From Photobacterium kishitanii (GTDB lineage: Bacteria; Pseudomonadota; Gammaproteobacteria; Enterobacterales; Vibrionaceae), in NCBI RefSeq assembly GCF_003026355.1, contig NZ_PYON01000003.1:62001-126000 (forward strand): 64,000 nucleotides of DNA. Direction: 5' to 3'. Positions within the stretch are counted from its first letter, which is position 1. Every line of letters begins with the position of its first letter. Positions 1 to 9,738 of this stretch are shown here, in pieces. The position numbers and the translations under genes were made by a program. Below the pieces are notes generated by a model that was not told the origin of the DNA, ran no database searches, and was given only the letters and a program-made list of their open reading frames with translations.

Positions 1-11
1 TAGCATTATAA

Positions 12-38
12 AAGCTGCCATTGTTGGCAGCTTTTTTT
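12..38 (+). terminator. Rho-independent terminator of a gene upstream of the window
   Basis: A 9-bp perfect stem (arms 12-20 and 25-33, loop TTGT) is followed by a run of T to 38. It probably ends a plus-strand gene lying before the window. The same stem sequence AAGCTGCCA recurs nearly exactly in the proA terminator. Confidence 0.8.
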
Positions 39-176
39 ATGTGGTAACTATGGCAATTATAAAATTAAGGATGAAGTTGACATTGATCACATTAACCGTG
101 AAAAAACATTGGGATAATTAACGTAACCAATAAGTAAAAATGACCACAGTGTCGTTACAAGGATGAAACAATAATA

Positions 177-581
177 ATGGGATTGGATATTCCCAGCAGT
201 TATCGCCTAATTGGTGCGACTAAATTACTTGCTGTTGTAGTGATTATTGGTCTAATTCAACATGTTGAGATGTTAATTCATGCATTAAGATTTGATTTGC
301 TTGGTATGGTGCCAGTGATTGTCACGATATTGGTCTTGATTTCAGGTGTACTTGCCTGTATTGGATTATTTCTGGGTCAGAAATGGGGGTTTATTCCGCT
401 CTATTTCTATATACCCGCTGTAACATTATTTCTGCAATTTAGTTTGATTCCTTTTATTCCTAATGTTTTTCCTGCTAAATATCATGATATTGCTATTATG
501 GTGATCAATGGTTTGGTATTACTGTATTCAGTGTTGCTACTTTTGCGGCGCATGGAGACTAATTACATTCAAGACTATTAA
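177..581 (+). CDS. Small four-helix membrane protein of unknown function
   Basis: A 134-residue protein that I do not recognise. Four hydrophobic segments are visible at about residues 14-31, 44-64, 70-92 and 104-124, with short loops, so it is probably an integral inner-membrane protein. A charged end (RRMETNY) follows the last helix. The ATG at 177 is preceded by AAGGATGA about 10 bases upstream, an acceptable ribosome binding site. It lies between a terminator at the window start and glnB, about 100 bases downstream, in the same direction. Co-transcription with glnB is possible because I see no terminator between them. No catalytic motif is visible. Confidence 0.75.
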   Translation: MGLDIPSSYRLIGATKLLAVVVIIGLIQHVEMLIHALRFDLLGMVPVIVTILVLISGVLACIGLFLGQKWGFIPLYFYIPAVTLFLQFSLIPFIPNVFPAKYHDIAIMVINGLVLLYSVLLLLRRMETNYIQDY

Positions 582-641
582 ATGTTATTAAATTACGGCA
601 TTGAATCTGTGATAATAACCTTAATTTAATCAAGTCGGTGA

Positions 642-1019
<378 letters not shown>

Positions 1020-1053
1020 ATTGTGGTGATCAATCATAATTGAGATTGAATTT

Positions 1054-1079
1054 GGGGCAGCTAAGCAGCCCCTTTTTTA
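1054..1079 (+). terminator. Terminator after glnB
   Basis: A GGGGC/GCCCC stem with an internal AGC/GCT pairing is followed by a T run. It sits 35 bases after the glnB stop and just before the convergent YitT-family gene. Confidence 0.7.
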
Positions 1080-1084
1080 TGGGA

Positions 1085-1699
1085 TTATTTTTTAGGTTGG
1101 AGAGTTGCAGTATAGCGTTCAGGCTTGTAATTAATTGCCAATACCATATTGATCATAATCACACCCACAATAGACAGTATTAACAACTCTGGACTGATAA
1201 ATAGACAAGAAGTAATTAAAATCATGCTATCAATCGCAAGTTGAATTTTACCGGCAGAAATTCCAAATTTATGCTGTAGAAACAGCACCAGTACATTAAA
1301 GCCGCCAAGGCTAGTACGGTGCCGAAAAAGGATCAACATCCCCACTCCCAGTAATAAGCCGCCAAATACTGCGGCAAAAACAGGGTTAAGTACCTCAATG
1401 GTGATCAAGTGCGGTAAAACATCAACCATTACGGAAACTAAGCCGCCACAAAGAATACTGCTAAGTGCAAACCGTTTACCCATTTGAAACCACGCCATTA
1501 AATAAAATGGGCAATTGAGAATAAAATACAATCCCCCTAATGAAATCGGTATAAAGTGACTGACTAACAAAGCTAACCCCGCAGTTCCGCCAGTTAATAA
1601 ATGGCTTTGTTGGAGTAAAAAAAGTCCCACTGCGGCAAATAGTGTCCCGGTAAAAATAGCAATAACGTTTTCATAGCTTGGGTGTTTATTGATGTGCAC
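1085..1699 (-). CDS. YitT-family inner-membrane protein
   Basis: A 204-residue polytopic membrane protein resembling the YitT/DUF161 family, whose function is not established. Hydrophobic segments lie at about residues 12-30, 37-53, 58-75, 82-98, 108-125 and 150-185. The family-like glycine-rich turn LLTGGTAGLALL is at about 34-45, and a second motif, TSLGGFNVL, is near 129. The start is a GTG at 1699, chosen because AAGGAGGAT lies five bases upstream. Family members in Gram-positive bacteria carry a C-terminal DUF2179 domain that this protein lacks, giving the short form typical of gammaproteobacteria. It is transcribed alone, convergent with glnB and divergent from glyA. Confidence 0.8.
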   Translation of the reverse strand: MHINKHPSYENVIAIFTGTLFAAVGLFLLQQSHLLTGGTAGLALLVSHFIPISLGGLYFILNCPFYLMAWFQMGKRFALSSILCGGLVSVMVDVLPHLITIEVLNPVFAAVFGGLLLGVGMLILFRHRTSLGGFNVLVLFLQHKFGISAGKIQLAIDSMILITSCLFISPELLILSIVGVIMINMVLAINYKPERYTATLQPKK

Positions 1700-2060
1700 A
1701 TTATCCTCCTTGTGATGAATTACGATTGTAAAAGGATTAAGGAGTTAACAATAGTTTGCATGTTAAATTAGTGATTGTGGTACGTATTTAATTATTTACG
1801 GTAATGTAAAATAATTGAGTGATTTTGAGGTGGCTGTCTACATCAGTGTAAAGTAAAAAACAGCGTGTAAAATTCAGTTAAACCATCAAGATAATAAATA
1901 AAACATCATTTAGGACTTTCTGATTTAGATCAATTTATGTAAGATGGTCGACAGATAAAAAGTAAAACGAAAACGTTTGCGTCCCCGTGGCGCCTAGGTT
2001 TGTTGTTTTTCGTTTTTTACTTAAAAATAGTATAAAACTTAGCTGAGTCAGGAGATACAG
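1700..2060. other. Divergent intergenic region between the yitT-type gene and glyA
   Basis: 361 AT-rich bases that hold the promoters of both flanking genes. The one site I can support is a PurR box at 1967-1982. No RNA gene or conserved leader was recognised. Confidence 0.6.
1967..1982. promoter_or_regulatory. PurR operator upstream of glyA
   Basis: ACGAAAACGTTTGCGT; its reverse complement fits the PurR consensus ANGCAANCGNTTNCNT at every defined position. In E. coli glyA belongs to the PurR regulon, because serine hydroxymethyltransferase makes the one-carbon units used for purines. The box starts 94 bases before the glyA start. Confidence 0.82.
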
Positions 2061-3311
2061 ATGTTAAAGCGCGATATGAACATTGCTGATTATGATGCGG
2101 AACTATTTGCAGCTATTCAGGAAGAAACTGCCCGTCAGGAAGAACACATCGAGTTGATTGCTTCTGAAAACTACACTAGTCCACGTGTAATGGAAGCGCA
2201 AGGTTCTCAGCTGACAAATAAATATGCTGAAGGTTACCCAGGTAAGCGTTATTACGGTGGTTGTGAGTTTGTTGATAAAGCTGAGCAGCTTGCAATTGAT
2301 CGTGCTTGTCAGCTATTTGGTGCTGAATATGCAAACGTTCAACCGCATTCAGGCTCTCAAGCGAATAATGCTGTTTATATGGCATTGTTGAATGCAGGCG
2401 ATACTGTATTAGGTATGAGCTTGGCACATGGTGGCCACTTAACGCATGGTTCTCCTGTAAACTTCTCTGGTAAGTTATATAACATCATTCCTTATGGTAT
2501 TGATGAAAATGGTCAAATTGACTATCAAGAAATGGAAGCTTTAGCGTTAGAGCATAAACCGAAAATGATCATCGGTGGTTTCTCTGCTTATTCTCAAGTT
2601 GTTGATTGGGCTAAAATGCGTGAAATCGCTGACAAAGTTGGCGCATATTTCTTTGTTGATATGGCACACGTTGCTGGTCTTATTGCTGCTGGTGTTTATC
2701 CAAACCCAGTACCACATGCGCATGTGGTAACAACGACGACCCATAAAACATTAGCGGGTCCACGTGGTGGTTTGATCCTATCAAGCGAAGGCGAAGATCT
2801 TTATAAAAAGTTAAATTCAGCGGTTTTCCCTGGCGGCCAAGGTGGCCCATTAATGCATGTTATCGCAGCAAAAGCGGTTGCATTTAAAGAAGCGATGGAG
2901 CCTGAGTTCAAAGTTTACCAAGCAAATGTGGTTGTAAACGCAAAAGCAATGGTTGATGAGTTTATCAAGCGTGGTTATAACATTGTCTCTGGTAGTACTG
3001 AAAATCACTTGTTCCTAGTGGACTTGATTGATAAAGGTATTACAGGAAAAGAAGCGGATGCAGCACTAGGTGCAGCGAATATTACTGTTAATAAAAATAG
3101 CGTTCCAAATGACCCACGTAGTCCATTTGTAACTTCAGGTATTCGTGTTGGTACGCCTTCAATTACACGTCGTGGTTTTAACGCTGATGATGCACGTCAA
3201 CTTGCGGGTTGGATGTGTGATGTGTTAGATAACGTCAATGATATTGCGGTTATTGAAGCAACTAAAGTGAAAGTACTTGAAATTTGTAAGCGTCTCCCTG
3301 TTTACGCATAA
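2061..3311 (+). CDS. glyA: Serine hydroxymethyltransferase (GlyA)
   Basis: A PLP enzyme that interconverts serine plus tetrahydrofolate with glycine plus 5,10-methylene-tetrahydrofolate, the main source of one-carbon units. The 416-residue length is normal. Diagnostic segments are [20 protein letters not shown] near residue 31, the YPGKRYYGG motif near 59, and [14 protein letters not shown], where K229 is the PLP lysine. The start ATG is preceded by AGGAGA (SD) at about 2050. The gene is monocistronic, with a PurR box upstream and a terminator downstream. Confidence 0.98.
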   Translation: MLKRDMNIADYDAELFAAIQEETARQEEHIELIASENYTSPRVMEAQGSQLTNKYAEGYPGKRYYGGCEFVDKAEQLAIDRACQLFGAEYANVQPHSGSQANNAVYMALLNAGDTVLGMSLAHGGHLTHGSPVNFSGKLYNIIPYGIDENGQIDYQEMEALALEHKPKMIIGGFSAYSQVVDWAKMREIADKVGAYFFVDMAHVAGLIAAGVYPNPVPHAHVVTTTTHKTLAGPRGGLILSSEGEDLYKKLNSAVFPGGQGGPLMHVIAAKAVAFKEAMEPEFKVYQANVVVNAKAMVDEFIKRGYNIVSGSTENHLFLVDLIDKGITGKEADAALGAANITVNKNSVPNDPRSPFVTSGIRVGTPSITRRGFNADDARQLAGWMCDVLDNVNDIAVIEATKVKVLEICKRLPVYA

Positions 3312-3359
3312 TGTGGTGATGGTGGGGTGATTTAATCCCCATCATTATACGCTCATATA

Positions 3360-3391
3360 AGGCTTGCCTGTTTATAGGTGAGCCTTTTTTG
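3360..3391 (+). terminator. Terminator after glyA
   Basis: A 10-bp stem (3360-3369 with 3376-3385, two G-U pairs, loop GTTTAT) followed by T residues. A weaker GGGG/CCCC hairpin lies just before it. Confidence 0.75.
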
Positions 3392-3401
3392 TTTTATTAA
3401 T

Positions 3402-3440
3402 AAAGTAACAATTATAATTATTAATGATAATTGTTACTTT
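3402..3440. repeat. Perfect 14-bp inverted repeat upstream of nrdR
   Basis: The arms AAAGTAACAATTAT (3402-3415) and its exact complement (3427-3440) flank an 11-base AT-rich loop. It could be a second terminator for glyA, since T residues end the right arm, or an operator for nrdR, whose start is 90 bases away. It does not resemble an NrdR box. Confidence 0.7.
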
Positions 3441-3529
3441 TTAAGCCAATTTATTAGAAAAAAAGGGGTGATAGTCTTATTAAAGCGATGAAATGGGTTA
3501 CACTGAGTCGATTGAATGTAGGAGGCTAA

Positions 3530-3979
3530 ATGCATTGTCCTTTTTGCGGTGCAAATGACACCAAAGTAATCGATTCTCGATTGGTTGCAGATGGCCACCA
3601 AGTGCGCCGACGCCGCCAATGTTTAGCGTGTAATGAACGCTATACTACGTTTGAAACGGCAGAGCTTGTTATGCCTCGCGTAGTTAAAACAAATGGTAAC
3701 CGTGATCCGTTTAATGAAGATAAATTACGCGGCGGTATTCAACGTGCGTTAGAAAAACGTCCAGTGAGTACTGATGATATTGAACGTGCGATCAATAGCA
3801 TTAAATCTTGCCTTCGAGCGACGGGTGAACGTGAAGTCCCGTCAGAGATGATAGGTAATTTAGTTATGGAAGCATTAAAAGAATTGGATAAAGTTGCTTA
3901 TATCCGTTTTGCTTCTGTTTATCGCAGTTTTGAAGATATTCGTGAGTTTGGTGAAGAAATCGCCAAGCTGGAACGTTAA
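3530..3979 (+). CDS. nrdR: Transcriptional repressor NrdR
   Basis: An ATP/dATP-sensing repressor of ribonucleotide reductase genes. The 149-residue product has the family layout: a zinc ribbon with C3, C6, C31 and C34 (CPFCG and CLAC), then an ATP-cone at about residues 47-140 starting [19 protein letters not shown]. An AGGAGG sequence seven bases upstream sets the ATG. It heads a plus-strand run with ribD 12 bases downstream; the nrdR-rib arrangement is widespread in proteobacteria. No NrdR box was noticed near it, so autoregulation is not supported. Confidence 0.97.
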   Translation: MHCPFCGANDTKVIDSRLVADGHQVRRRRQCLACNERYTTFETAELVMPRVVKTNGNRDPFNEDKLRGGIQRALEKRPVSTDDIERAINSIKSCLRATGEREVPSEMIGNLVMEALKELDKVAYIRFASVYRSFEDIREFGEEIAKLER

Positions 3980-3991
3980 GACTAATAAATA

Positions 3992-5116
3992 ATGACACAC
4001 ACTGATCAACAAATGATGTCGCGAGCGATAACGCTTGCCAAGCATGGCTGTTATACCACCGCACCTAACCCAAATGTTGGGTGTGTGATTGTCAATGATG
4101 GCGACATTGTCGGTGAAGGTTATCATTATCAAGCAGGGCAACCTCATGCTGAAGTGTTTGCCTTGCGACAGGCACAGCAGCGTGCACAAGGTGCAACGGT
4201 ATATGTCACCTTAGAGCCTTGCTCTCACTATGGACGCACACCACCTTGTGCTGAAGCCTTAATCAATGCCAAGGTCGCGCGGGTTGTCTGTGCTATGGTT
4301 GATCCTAATCCCGCTGTTGCTGGACGAGGTATTGCCTTATTGCGAGCTGCTGGTATTGAGGTTGATGTCGGTGTATTAGCATCTCAAGCACAAGCACTCA
4401 ATCCTGGTTTTATTAAGCAAATGTCACATCAAATGCCGTATGTAGAGCTCAAACTAGCGGCGAGTTTAGATGGACGAACAGCATTAGCGAATGGTGTCAG
4501 TAAATGGATAACCGGCCCTAAAGCGCGCGCTGACGTACAACATTTTCGTGCGCAGGCAGGAGCTATCTTATCAACCAGTGCCACTGTTATTGCAGATGAT
4601 CCTTCATTGAATGTCCGTTGGAGTGAATTAGAAGAGTCAGTCCAGCAAGCCTATCCTCAGTCCGCATTACGTCAGCCTACACGGGTTATTATTGATAGTC
4701 AGAATCGACTCACGCCTGAATACCAACTGTTTCATCTTCCGGGAGAGACCATCCTTGCTCGAACTGAAATCGGTACAGAAGCGTGGCCTGATTCAGTACA
4801 ACAATGGCAAATCCCCACTCAAACCGATAGTCATCAGCTTGATTTAGTTGTTTTAATGTCGCGGTTGGCAAATTACGGTATTAATCATATTTGGGTTGAA
4901 GCTGGCGCTGGTCTGGCCGGAGCATTATTGCAACAGCAGCTAGTTGATAGTTTGATTTTATATCAAGCACCTAAGTTGATGGGCAGTGATAGCCGAGGTT
5001 TGATTGATATCACTGGGCTGACAGCAATGTCACAAACACCGCTATTAACGATAACTGATGTTTGTATGATTGATTGTGATATTCGCATTATAGCAACCGT
5101 ACATAATAATAAATAA
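3992..5116 (+). CDS. ribD: Bifunctional riboflavin biosynthesis protein RibD
   Basis: Deaminates 2,5-diamino-6-ribosylamino-pyrimidinone phosphate, then reduces the ribosyl side chain with NADPH, the second and third steps of the riboflavin pathway. Length is 374 residues. The N-terminal cytidine-deaminase-like domain carries the zinc ligands H52 with E54 (PHAEVFAL), C77 and C86 (PCSHYGRTPPC). The C-terminal reductase domain starts at about residue 148 (ELKLAASLDGRTAL). It starts 12 bases after nrdR with no strong ribosome binding site of its own, so translational coupling is likely. ribE follows 23 bases later. Confidence 0.97.
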   Translation: MTHTDQQMMSRAITLAKHGCYTTAPNPNVGCVIVNDGDIVGEGYHYQAGQPHAEVFALRQAQQRAQGATVYVTLEPCSHYGRTPPCAEALINAKVARVVCAMVDPNPAVAGRGIALLRAAGIEVDVGVLASQAQALNPGFIKQMSHQMPYVELKLAASLDGRTALANGVSKWITGPKARADVQHFRAQAGAILSTSATVIADDPSLNVRWSELEESVQQAYPQSALRQPTRVIIDSQNRLTPEYQLFHLPGETILARTEIGTEAWPDSVQQWQIPTQTDSHQLDLVVLMSRLANYGINHIWVEAGAGLAGALLQQQLVDSLILYQAPKLMGSDSRGLIDITGLTAMSQTPLLTITDVCMIDCDIRIIATVHNNK

Positions 5117-5139
5117 AGTAGTGAAATTAAGGGTTTATC

Positions 5140-5796
5140 ATGTTCACTGGAATTATAGAAGCTGTCGGTAAAATATCTGCGCTAACACCTAAAGGTGCTG
5201 ATGTTTCTGTTACCGTTGATTCAGGATTATTAGATTTAGCTGATGTTAAGCTAGGCGATAGTATTGCCACTAACGGCGTATGTCTCACTGTCGTAAAACT
5301 GACGGGTAAAGGTTATGTTGCTGATCTTTCATTAGAAACATTAAACCGTACTGCATTTGCAAATTATAAAGCCGGCCAAGTCGTTAATTTAGAAAAAGCC
5401 ATGTTAGCAACCACGCGTTTTGGTGGGCATATGGTTTCTGGTCATATTGATGCTGTCGCTGAAGTGATTGAGCGGCAGCATATTGGTCGTGCAATTGAAT
5501 TTTGGATTAAAGTACCGCCACAGCTTGCAAAATATATTTCAGAGAAAGGTTCGGTGGCTGTCGATGGTATCAGCTTGACGGTGAATGCTGTTCGTGGCGA
5601 TGAGTTTAAATTAACGATTGTGCCACATACTGCTGCTGAAACGACAATGGCTGATTTCAATGTTGGTCGTAAAATTAACCTTGAGGTTGATGTTATCGCG
5701 CGTTACCTTGAACGGTTAATGCTTGGTGAAAAAGCAGCAGAGAAACAATCTAAAGTAACGATGGATTTATTGGCGAGAACAGGGTTTCTCGGTTAA
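5140..5796 (+). CDS. ribE: Riboflavin synthase alpha chain (RibE)
   Basis: Dismutates two 6,7-dimethyl-8-ribityllumazine molecules to riboflavin plus the pyrimidine precursor. The 218-residue protein begins [10 protein letters not shown] and has the two lumazine-binding barrel repeats of the family. The first covers about residues 1-96, with GVCLTV near 46; the second covers about 97-195, with [11 protein letters not shown] near 97 and DGISLTVN near 142. The name ribE follows Vibrio and Bacillus use; in E. coli K-12 the same enzyme is called ribC, so the symbol is ambiguous. ribBA follows 47 bases downstream. Confidence 0.96.
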   Translation: MFTGIIEAVGKISALTPKGADVSVTVDSGLLDLADVKLGDSIATNGVCLTVVKLTGKGYVADLSLETLNRTAFANYKAGQVVNLEKAMLATTRFGGHMVSGHIDAVAEVIERQHIGRAIEFWIKVPPQLAKYISEKGSVAVDGISLTVNAVRGDEFKLTIVPHTAAETTMADFNVGRKINLEVDVIARYLERLMLGEKAAEKQSKVTMDLLARTGFLG

Positions 5797-5843
5797 GCAT
5801 TGCTTTATGGTCAATAAAGCAACATAAGAATAAGGGTAGTATT

Positions 5844-6947
5844 ATGGCTTTAAGTAGTGCAAAAGAAATCATTGATGATATTCGCCAAGGAAAAATGGTT
5901 ATTTTGATGGATGATGAAGATCGCGAAAATGAAGGCGATCTTATTATTGCATCAGAAAAAATCACCCCTGAAGCCATTAACTTTATGGCAATGTATGGTC
6001 GTGGTTTAATTTGCTTAACATTAAGTAAAGCGCGTTGTCAGAAATTGGGCTTACCATTGATGGTTCAAGATAATACTGAACAATTTGGTACACCTTTTAC
6101 CATTTCTATTGAAGCTGCGACAGGTGTTACAACAGGTATTTCCGCTGCAGATCGTGCCCGTACTGTACAAGCAGCCGTTGCTGCTGATGCGACGGCGGCT
6201 AATATTGTAATGCCTGGTCATATCTTTCCATTGATGGCACAAGAAGGCGGCGTACTTACTCGCGCAGGCCATACTGAAGCGGGTTGTGATATTGCGCGTT
6301 TAGCAGGTCTTGAACCATCAAGCGTTATTGTAGAGATCTTGAATGAAGATGGCACCATGGCGCGTCGTCCACAATTAGAGATTTTTGCTGAGAAACATGG
6401 TCTAAAGCTCGGTACAATTGCTGATCTTATTGAATACCGTAATCACCATGAAACCACCATTGAACGTGTTGGTGAATGTAAGCTCAATACTGAATTTGGT
6501 GAGTTTGATATGATCACTTATCGCGATAAGATTGATGATCAAATTCATTATGCGTTGTGTAAAGGTGACATTGAAGCTGATGCTGCGACATTAGTACGTG
6601 TGCACTTACAAGACACCTTTAAAGATATTCTACAATCAGGTGCGACTCAGTGGACATTGCCTGCAGCAATGCAACGTATCAGTGCAGAAAATGGGGTACT
6701 GGTGATACTGAGTAAGCAAGAATCAACTGATAGTATTATTAACAAAGTTAAAAATATTGCGGCTGAGAAAGAAGGCCGACCACAAGTGAAGATGAGTCCA
6801 TATAATCCATCACGCCAAGTTGGTGTTGGTTCGCAAATTTTATCTGATCTTGGTATTGGTAAGATGCGTCTATTATCATCAAGCACACAACGTTATCATT
6901 CACTGTCAGGTTTTGGCCTTGAAGTCGTTGAATATATTTGCGAATAA
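5844..6947 (+). CDS. ribBA: 3,4-dihydroxy-2-butanone 4-phosphate synthase with degenerate GTP cyclohydrolase II-like domain (RibBA/RibBX)
   Basis: The N-terminal domain (residues 1-200) converts ribulose 5-phosphate to the four-carbon riboflavin precursor. Its acidic metal site [11 protein letters not shown] is near residue 28, and [14 protein letters not shown] is near 146. The C-terminal domain (about 210-367) has the length of GTP cyclohydrolase II. It lacks the cysteine cluster of the family zinc site: no CDC follows the domain start, and C241 sits alone in ALCKGD. It is therefore probably not a GTP cyclohydrolase II, matching the RibBX hybrids described in many proteobacteria. A real RibA should exist elsewhere. 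Spacing fits the nrdR-rib operon. Confidence 0.93.
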   Translation: MALSSAKEIIDDIRQGKMVILMDDEDRENEGDLIIASEKITPEAINFMAMYGRGLICLTLSKARCQKLGLPLMVQDNTEQFGTPFTISIEAATGVTTGISAADRARTVQAAVAADATAANIVMPGHIFPLMAQEGGVLTRAGHTEAGCDIARLAGLEPSSVIVEILNEDGTMARRPQLEIFAEKHGLKLGTIADLIEYRNHHETTIERVGECKLNTEFGEFDMITYRDKIDDQIHYALCKGDIEADAATLVRVHLQDTFKDILQSGATQWTLPAAMQRISAENGVLVILSKQESTDSIINKVKNIAAEKEGRPQVKMSPYNPSRQVGVGSQILSDLGIGKMRLLSSSTQRYHSLSGFGLEVVEYICE

Positions 6948-7149
6948 CGATCTATTTTGACTAACAGCATTTAGGTGTTGAGCATTATTATGATTGATAA
7001 TGTGTGCTTATTGGTTGGTTCTACAACGAATAAGCAATAAATTTTAACAAATCCTCTGAAACCGACGGTTGTGCGTAGCAGACATATCGTAAAGTGTGTT
7101 AGACTCCCGCGGTTTCTCAAACCGGAAAGACATAGTCACAGGAAGGCCC

Positions 7150-7620
7150 ATGAAGGTAATTGAAGGCGCCATCGCGGCACCAAACGCAAAAATTGCTATC
7201 GTAATTGCACGCTTTAATAGCTTTATTAACGAAAGTTTACTTTCAGGTGCATTAGATGCGCTGAAACGTCAAGGTCAGGTTAGTGAAGATAATATCACTG
7301 TTGTTCGTTGCCCTGGTGCTTATGAACTACCGCTTGTTGCCCAGCAAGTCGCGAAGAGTGATCGCTATGATGCTATCGTAGCATTAGGCTCAGTTATTCG
7401 TGGTGGAACACCTCATTTTGACTATGTTGCCGGTGAGTGTAATAAAGGTCTAGCACAAGTTGCACTAGAGTATAATACTCCAGTTGCTTTCGGTGTGTTG
7501 ACTGTTGATTCTATAGAACAAGCCATTGAGCGTGCCGGTACCAAGGCTGGTAATAAAGGGGCAGAGGCTGCACTAAGCGCGCTCGAAATGGTAAATGTCC
7601 TGTCCCAAATCGAATCCTAA
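7150..7620 (+). CDS. ribH: 6,7-dimethyl-8-ribityllumazine synthase (RibH)
   Basis: Condenses the RibB and RibD products to the lumazine precursor of riboflavin, usually as a 60-subunit shell. The 156-residue product begins [18 protein letters not shown] and has the family segments ARFNSF near residue 22, PGAYELP near 57 and [14 protein letters not shown] near 82, which holds the catalytic histidine. An in-frame extension of 18 residues exists from 7096, but AGGAAGG just before 7150 and the normal family length set the start. The 200-base gap from ribBA could carry an extra promoter. The stop overlaps the nusB start by one base. Confidence 0.97.
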   Translation: MKVIEGAIAAPNAKIAIVIARFNSFINESLLSGALDALKRQGQVSEDNITVVRCPGAYELPLVAQQVAKSDRYDAIVALGSVIRGGTPHFDYVAGECNKGLAQVALEYNTPVAFGVLTVDSIEQAIERAGTKAGNKGAEAALSALEMVNVLSQIES

Positions 7621-8093
7621 TGGGGGTTACTGTGAAACCAGCCGCGCGTCGTAATGCACGTCAATTTGCTGTACAAGCAATTTATTCTTGGCAACTTACT
7701 AAAGGTAATGTTGCTGATATTGAACAATATTTCCTTTCTGGCGATAAGTTTGAAGAAGAAGAACATCAAGCTGATGCGCCTGTATGTAAAGCGCCTGATA
7801 CTGATGTTAGCTACTTCCGTGATTTATTTGCAGGTGTTGTATTAAGTCATCAAGAACTTGATAGCAAAATGCGCCCATATTTGTCTCGTCCGCTTCAGGA
7901 TCTAGACCAGATGGAACTTGCACTACTTCGTCTTGCAATGTACGAGATGGTTAAGCGTGAAGACGTACCATTTAAAGTTGTGATTAACGAAGCAATCGAA
8001 TTAGCGAAACTCTTCGGTGCTGAAGATAGCCACAAATTCGTCAATGGTGTATTAGATAAAGCTGCACCATCTCTACGTAAAAAAGATAAATAA
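7620..8093 (+). CDS. nusB: Transcription antitermination protein NusB
   Basis: With NusE (S10) it binds boxA RNA to drive antitermination on rRNA operons. The 157-residue helical protein has the conserved start [18 protein letters not shown], the central [17 protein letters not shown] and the end [27 protein letters not shown]. The ATG at 7620 uses the last base of the ribH stop codon, so translation is coupled; an alternative GTG at 7632 would remove four residues. The ribH-nusB pair is a classic arrangement. A terminator follows. Confidence 0.97.
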   Translation: MGVTVKPAARRNARQFAVQAIYSWQLTKGNVADIEQYFLSGDKFEEEEHQADAPVCKAPDTDVSYFRDLFAGVVLSHQELDSKMRPYLSRPLQDLDQMELALLRLAMYEMVKREDVPFKVVINEAIELAKLFGAEDSHKFVNGVLDKAAPSLRKKDK

Positions 8094-8121
8094 TTTTTTA
8101 TTGCGTTGAGTAAGATGAAAG

Positions 8122-8150
8122 AAGTCAGCTTATTAGCTGGCTTTTTTTTA
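8122..8150 (+). terminator. Terminator after nusB
   Basis: A 9-bp stem (8122-8130 with 8135-8143, one G-U pair, loop TATT) followed by eight T residues. It lies between nusB and thiL, so thiL-pgpA is at least partly separated from the rib operon. Confidence 0.82.
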
Positions 8151-8168
8151 TTTAGGGAAAAGAGAACC

Positions 8169-9152
8169 ATGGCAAAAAATGAATTTGATATTATCAAACA
8201 TTATTTCGCACAGCAGCAATTACATCGCGATGATGTCGCTTTAGCGATAGGTGATGATTGCGCCTTAGTTGATGTACCTGCTGATCATTATATAGCGGTA
8301 AGTACTGACTCTTTAGTTGCTGGTACCCACTTTTTAGCCGATGCTGATCCAGCATTGGTTGCTTATAAGGCATTAGCATCTAATTTAAGTGATTTAGCTG
8401 CAATGGGTGCAACGCCAGCATGGGTGTCATTAGCGTTAACATTACCTACGATTGATGAAGCGTGGTTAGCGCCTTTTTGCCATAGTTTTTTTGAGTTAGC
8501 CAATCAATATAATATTCAATTAATTGGTGGCGATACGACTAAAGGTCCATTGAGTATCACATTAACGGTGCAAGGATTAGTGCCTCGAGGTCAAGCATTA
8601 ACTCGCAGCGGGGCCCAAGTCGGTGATGATGTTTATGTTACAGGTAACCTTGGCGATAGCGCCGCAGGGCTAGCATTGATATTAAACCAACACCACTGTG
8701 ATGCCAATTTAGCATCGGTACTTGTTGAACGTCATTTTAAAGCCTCTCCTCGAATTAGTGTTGGTGAGTCTTTACGTGGTATTGCTTCGGCTGCATTGGA
8801 TATTTCTGATGGTGTGGTTGCAGATGTGAAGCATATTGTTGATAGATCGAAGGTGGCAATTGAGATTGACGTTGAGCAATTACCGCTATCTGCTGAATTG
8901 TTAGCATTTTGTGGTGGCGATCGACAACGAGCACAACAGTTGGCATTATCCAGTGGTGAAGAATATGAACTTTGTTTTACCGCCCCTACTGCTAAGCGAG
9001 ATGCATTAAAAGCTGCTTTAGCGCATACTAATGTTAAATATAGTTGCATTGGTAAAGTGAAGGCGGGTAGCAATCTGTCATTATTACAGCTAGGTAAACC
9101 ACTGACATGGCAATTATCTGGTTGGGATCATTTTGTCGTTACAAATAACTAA
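8169..9152 (+). CDS. thiL: Thiamin-monophosphate kinase (ThiL)
   Basis: Phosphorylates thiamin monophosphate to the active cofactor thiamin diphosphate. The 327-residue product has PurM/AIR-synthase-like motifs: GDDCALVDVP near residue 25, the metal-binding STDSLVAGTHF near 43, LSDLAAMGATP near 72, GGDTTKGPL near 121 and ALDISDGVVAD near 209. The reading frame extends back to 8106, but through the nusB terminator; ATG at 8169, behind a purine-rich stretch and starting MAKNEFDII, fits the family. pgpA follows after nine bases, the usual gammaproteobacterial order nusB-thiL-pgpA. Confidence 0.96.
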   Translation: MAKNEFDIIKHYFAQQQLHRDDVALAIGDDCALVDVPADHYIAVSTDSLVAGTHFLADADPALVAYKALASNLSDLAAMGATPAWVSLALTLPTIDEAWLAPFCHSFFELANQYNIQLIGGDTTKGPLSITLTVQGLVPRGQALTRSGAQVGDDVYVTGNLGDSAAGLALILNQHHCDANLASVLVERHFKASPRISVGESLRGIASAALDISDGVVADVKHIVDRSKVAIEIDVEQLPLSAELLAFCGGDRQRAQQLALSSGEEYELCFTAPTAKRDALKAALAHTNVKYSCIGKVKAGSNLSLLQLGKPLTWQLSGWDHFVVTNN

Positions 9153-9161
9153 GGTATTCGC

Positions 9162-9650
9162 GTGAGCACAAATCCAAAAGATTTATTAAAAATGAACAAT
9201 CCTTGGCATTTATTAGCCACAGGGTTTGGCAGTGGTTTAGCAAAATATATCCCTGGTACTATGGGAACGCTGGCGGCAATTCCTTTATACCTTATTCTGG
9301 CCCAATTACCTTTTGGTTGGTATTTAGTGGCAGTATTAGTCGCTGCTATTATCGGGATCCGTATTTGTCATATTACTTCGAGTGATATGAAGGTGCATGA
9401 TCATGGCAGTATTGTATGGGATGAATTTGTTGGGTTCTGGATTACGATGGCGGTTGCGCCAACGGTATCGTGGAAATGGATCTTAACTGGTTTTATTCTA
9501 TTCCGCTTTTTTGACATGCTTAAGCCATGGCCGATCAGTTGGTTAGATAAACATGTTGAGGGTGGTTTTGGAATCATGATTGATGATGTTTTAGCTGGAT
9601 TTATGGCGATGATATCATTATGGTTCATTGGCTACTGGTTAGGCTTTTAA
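9162..9650 (+). CDS. pgpA: Phosphatidylglycerophosphatase A (PgpA)
   Basis: Inner-membrane phosphatase that removes phosphate from phosphatidylglycerophosphate in phospholipid synthesis. The 162-residue product matches the PgpA family: NPWHLLATGFGSGL near residue 11, PGTMGTLAAIP near 28, the core HDHGSIVWDEFVGFWIT near 77 and GIMIDDVLAGFMA near 140, with about four membrane segments. The GTG start at 9162 gives the 10-residue lead-in seen in E. coli PgpA; an ATG at 9192 is a weaker alternative. A bidirectional terminator separates it from the convergent dxs. Confidence 0.95.
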   Translation: MSTNPKDLLKMNNPWHLLATGFGSGLAKYIPGTMGTLAAIPLYLILAQLPFGWYLVAVLVAAIIGIRICHITSSDMKVHDHGSIVWDEFVGFWITMAVAPTVSWKWILTGFILFRFFDMLKPWPISWLDKHVEGGFGIMIDDVLAGFMAMISLWFIGYWLGF

Positions 9651-9675
9651 ATCATAAGCACTGATAACGAACAAT

Positions 9676-9711
9676 AAAAAAGCCATGAAGTTAATTTTTC
9701 ATGGCTTTTTT
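9676..9711. terminator. Bidirectional terminator between pgpA and dxs
   Basis: A 14-bp stem with the core AGCCATGAA/TTCATGGCT, flanked by A residues on the left and T residues on the right, so it can serve both convergent genes. Confidence 0.85.
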
Positions 9712-9738
9712 GACCGTATTATTTGAGCTAATTAATGC

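Noticed and set aside
1021..1080. Possible small RNA after glnB
   Set aside because: The only structure is a simple terminator directly after the glnB stop.
3875..4189. 104-codon minus-strand frame over nrdR/ribD
   Set aside because: Fully opposite to two certain genes, with no ribosome binding site and no family resemblance.
6948..7149. FMN riboswitch before ribH
   Set aside because: The 200-base gap was read for the conserved RFN core and multi-stem pattern and neither is present.
8732..9073. 113-codon minus-strand frame opposite thiL
   Set aside because: Shadow of thiL with cysteine- and serine-rich nonsense composition.
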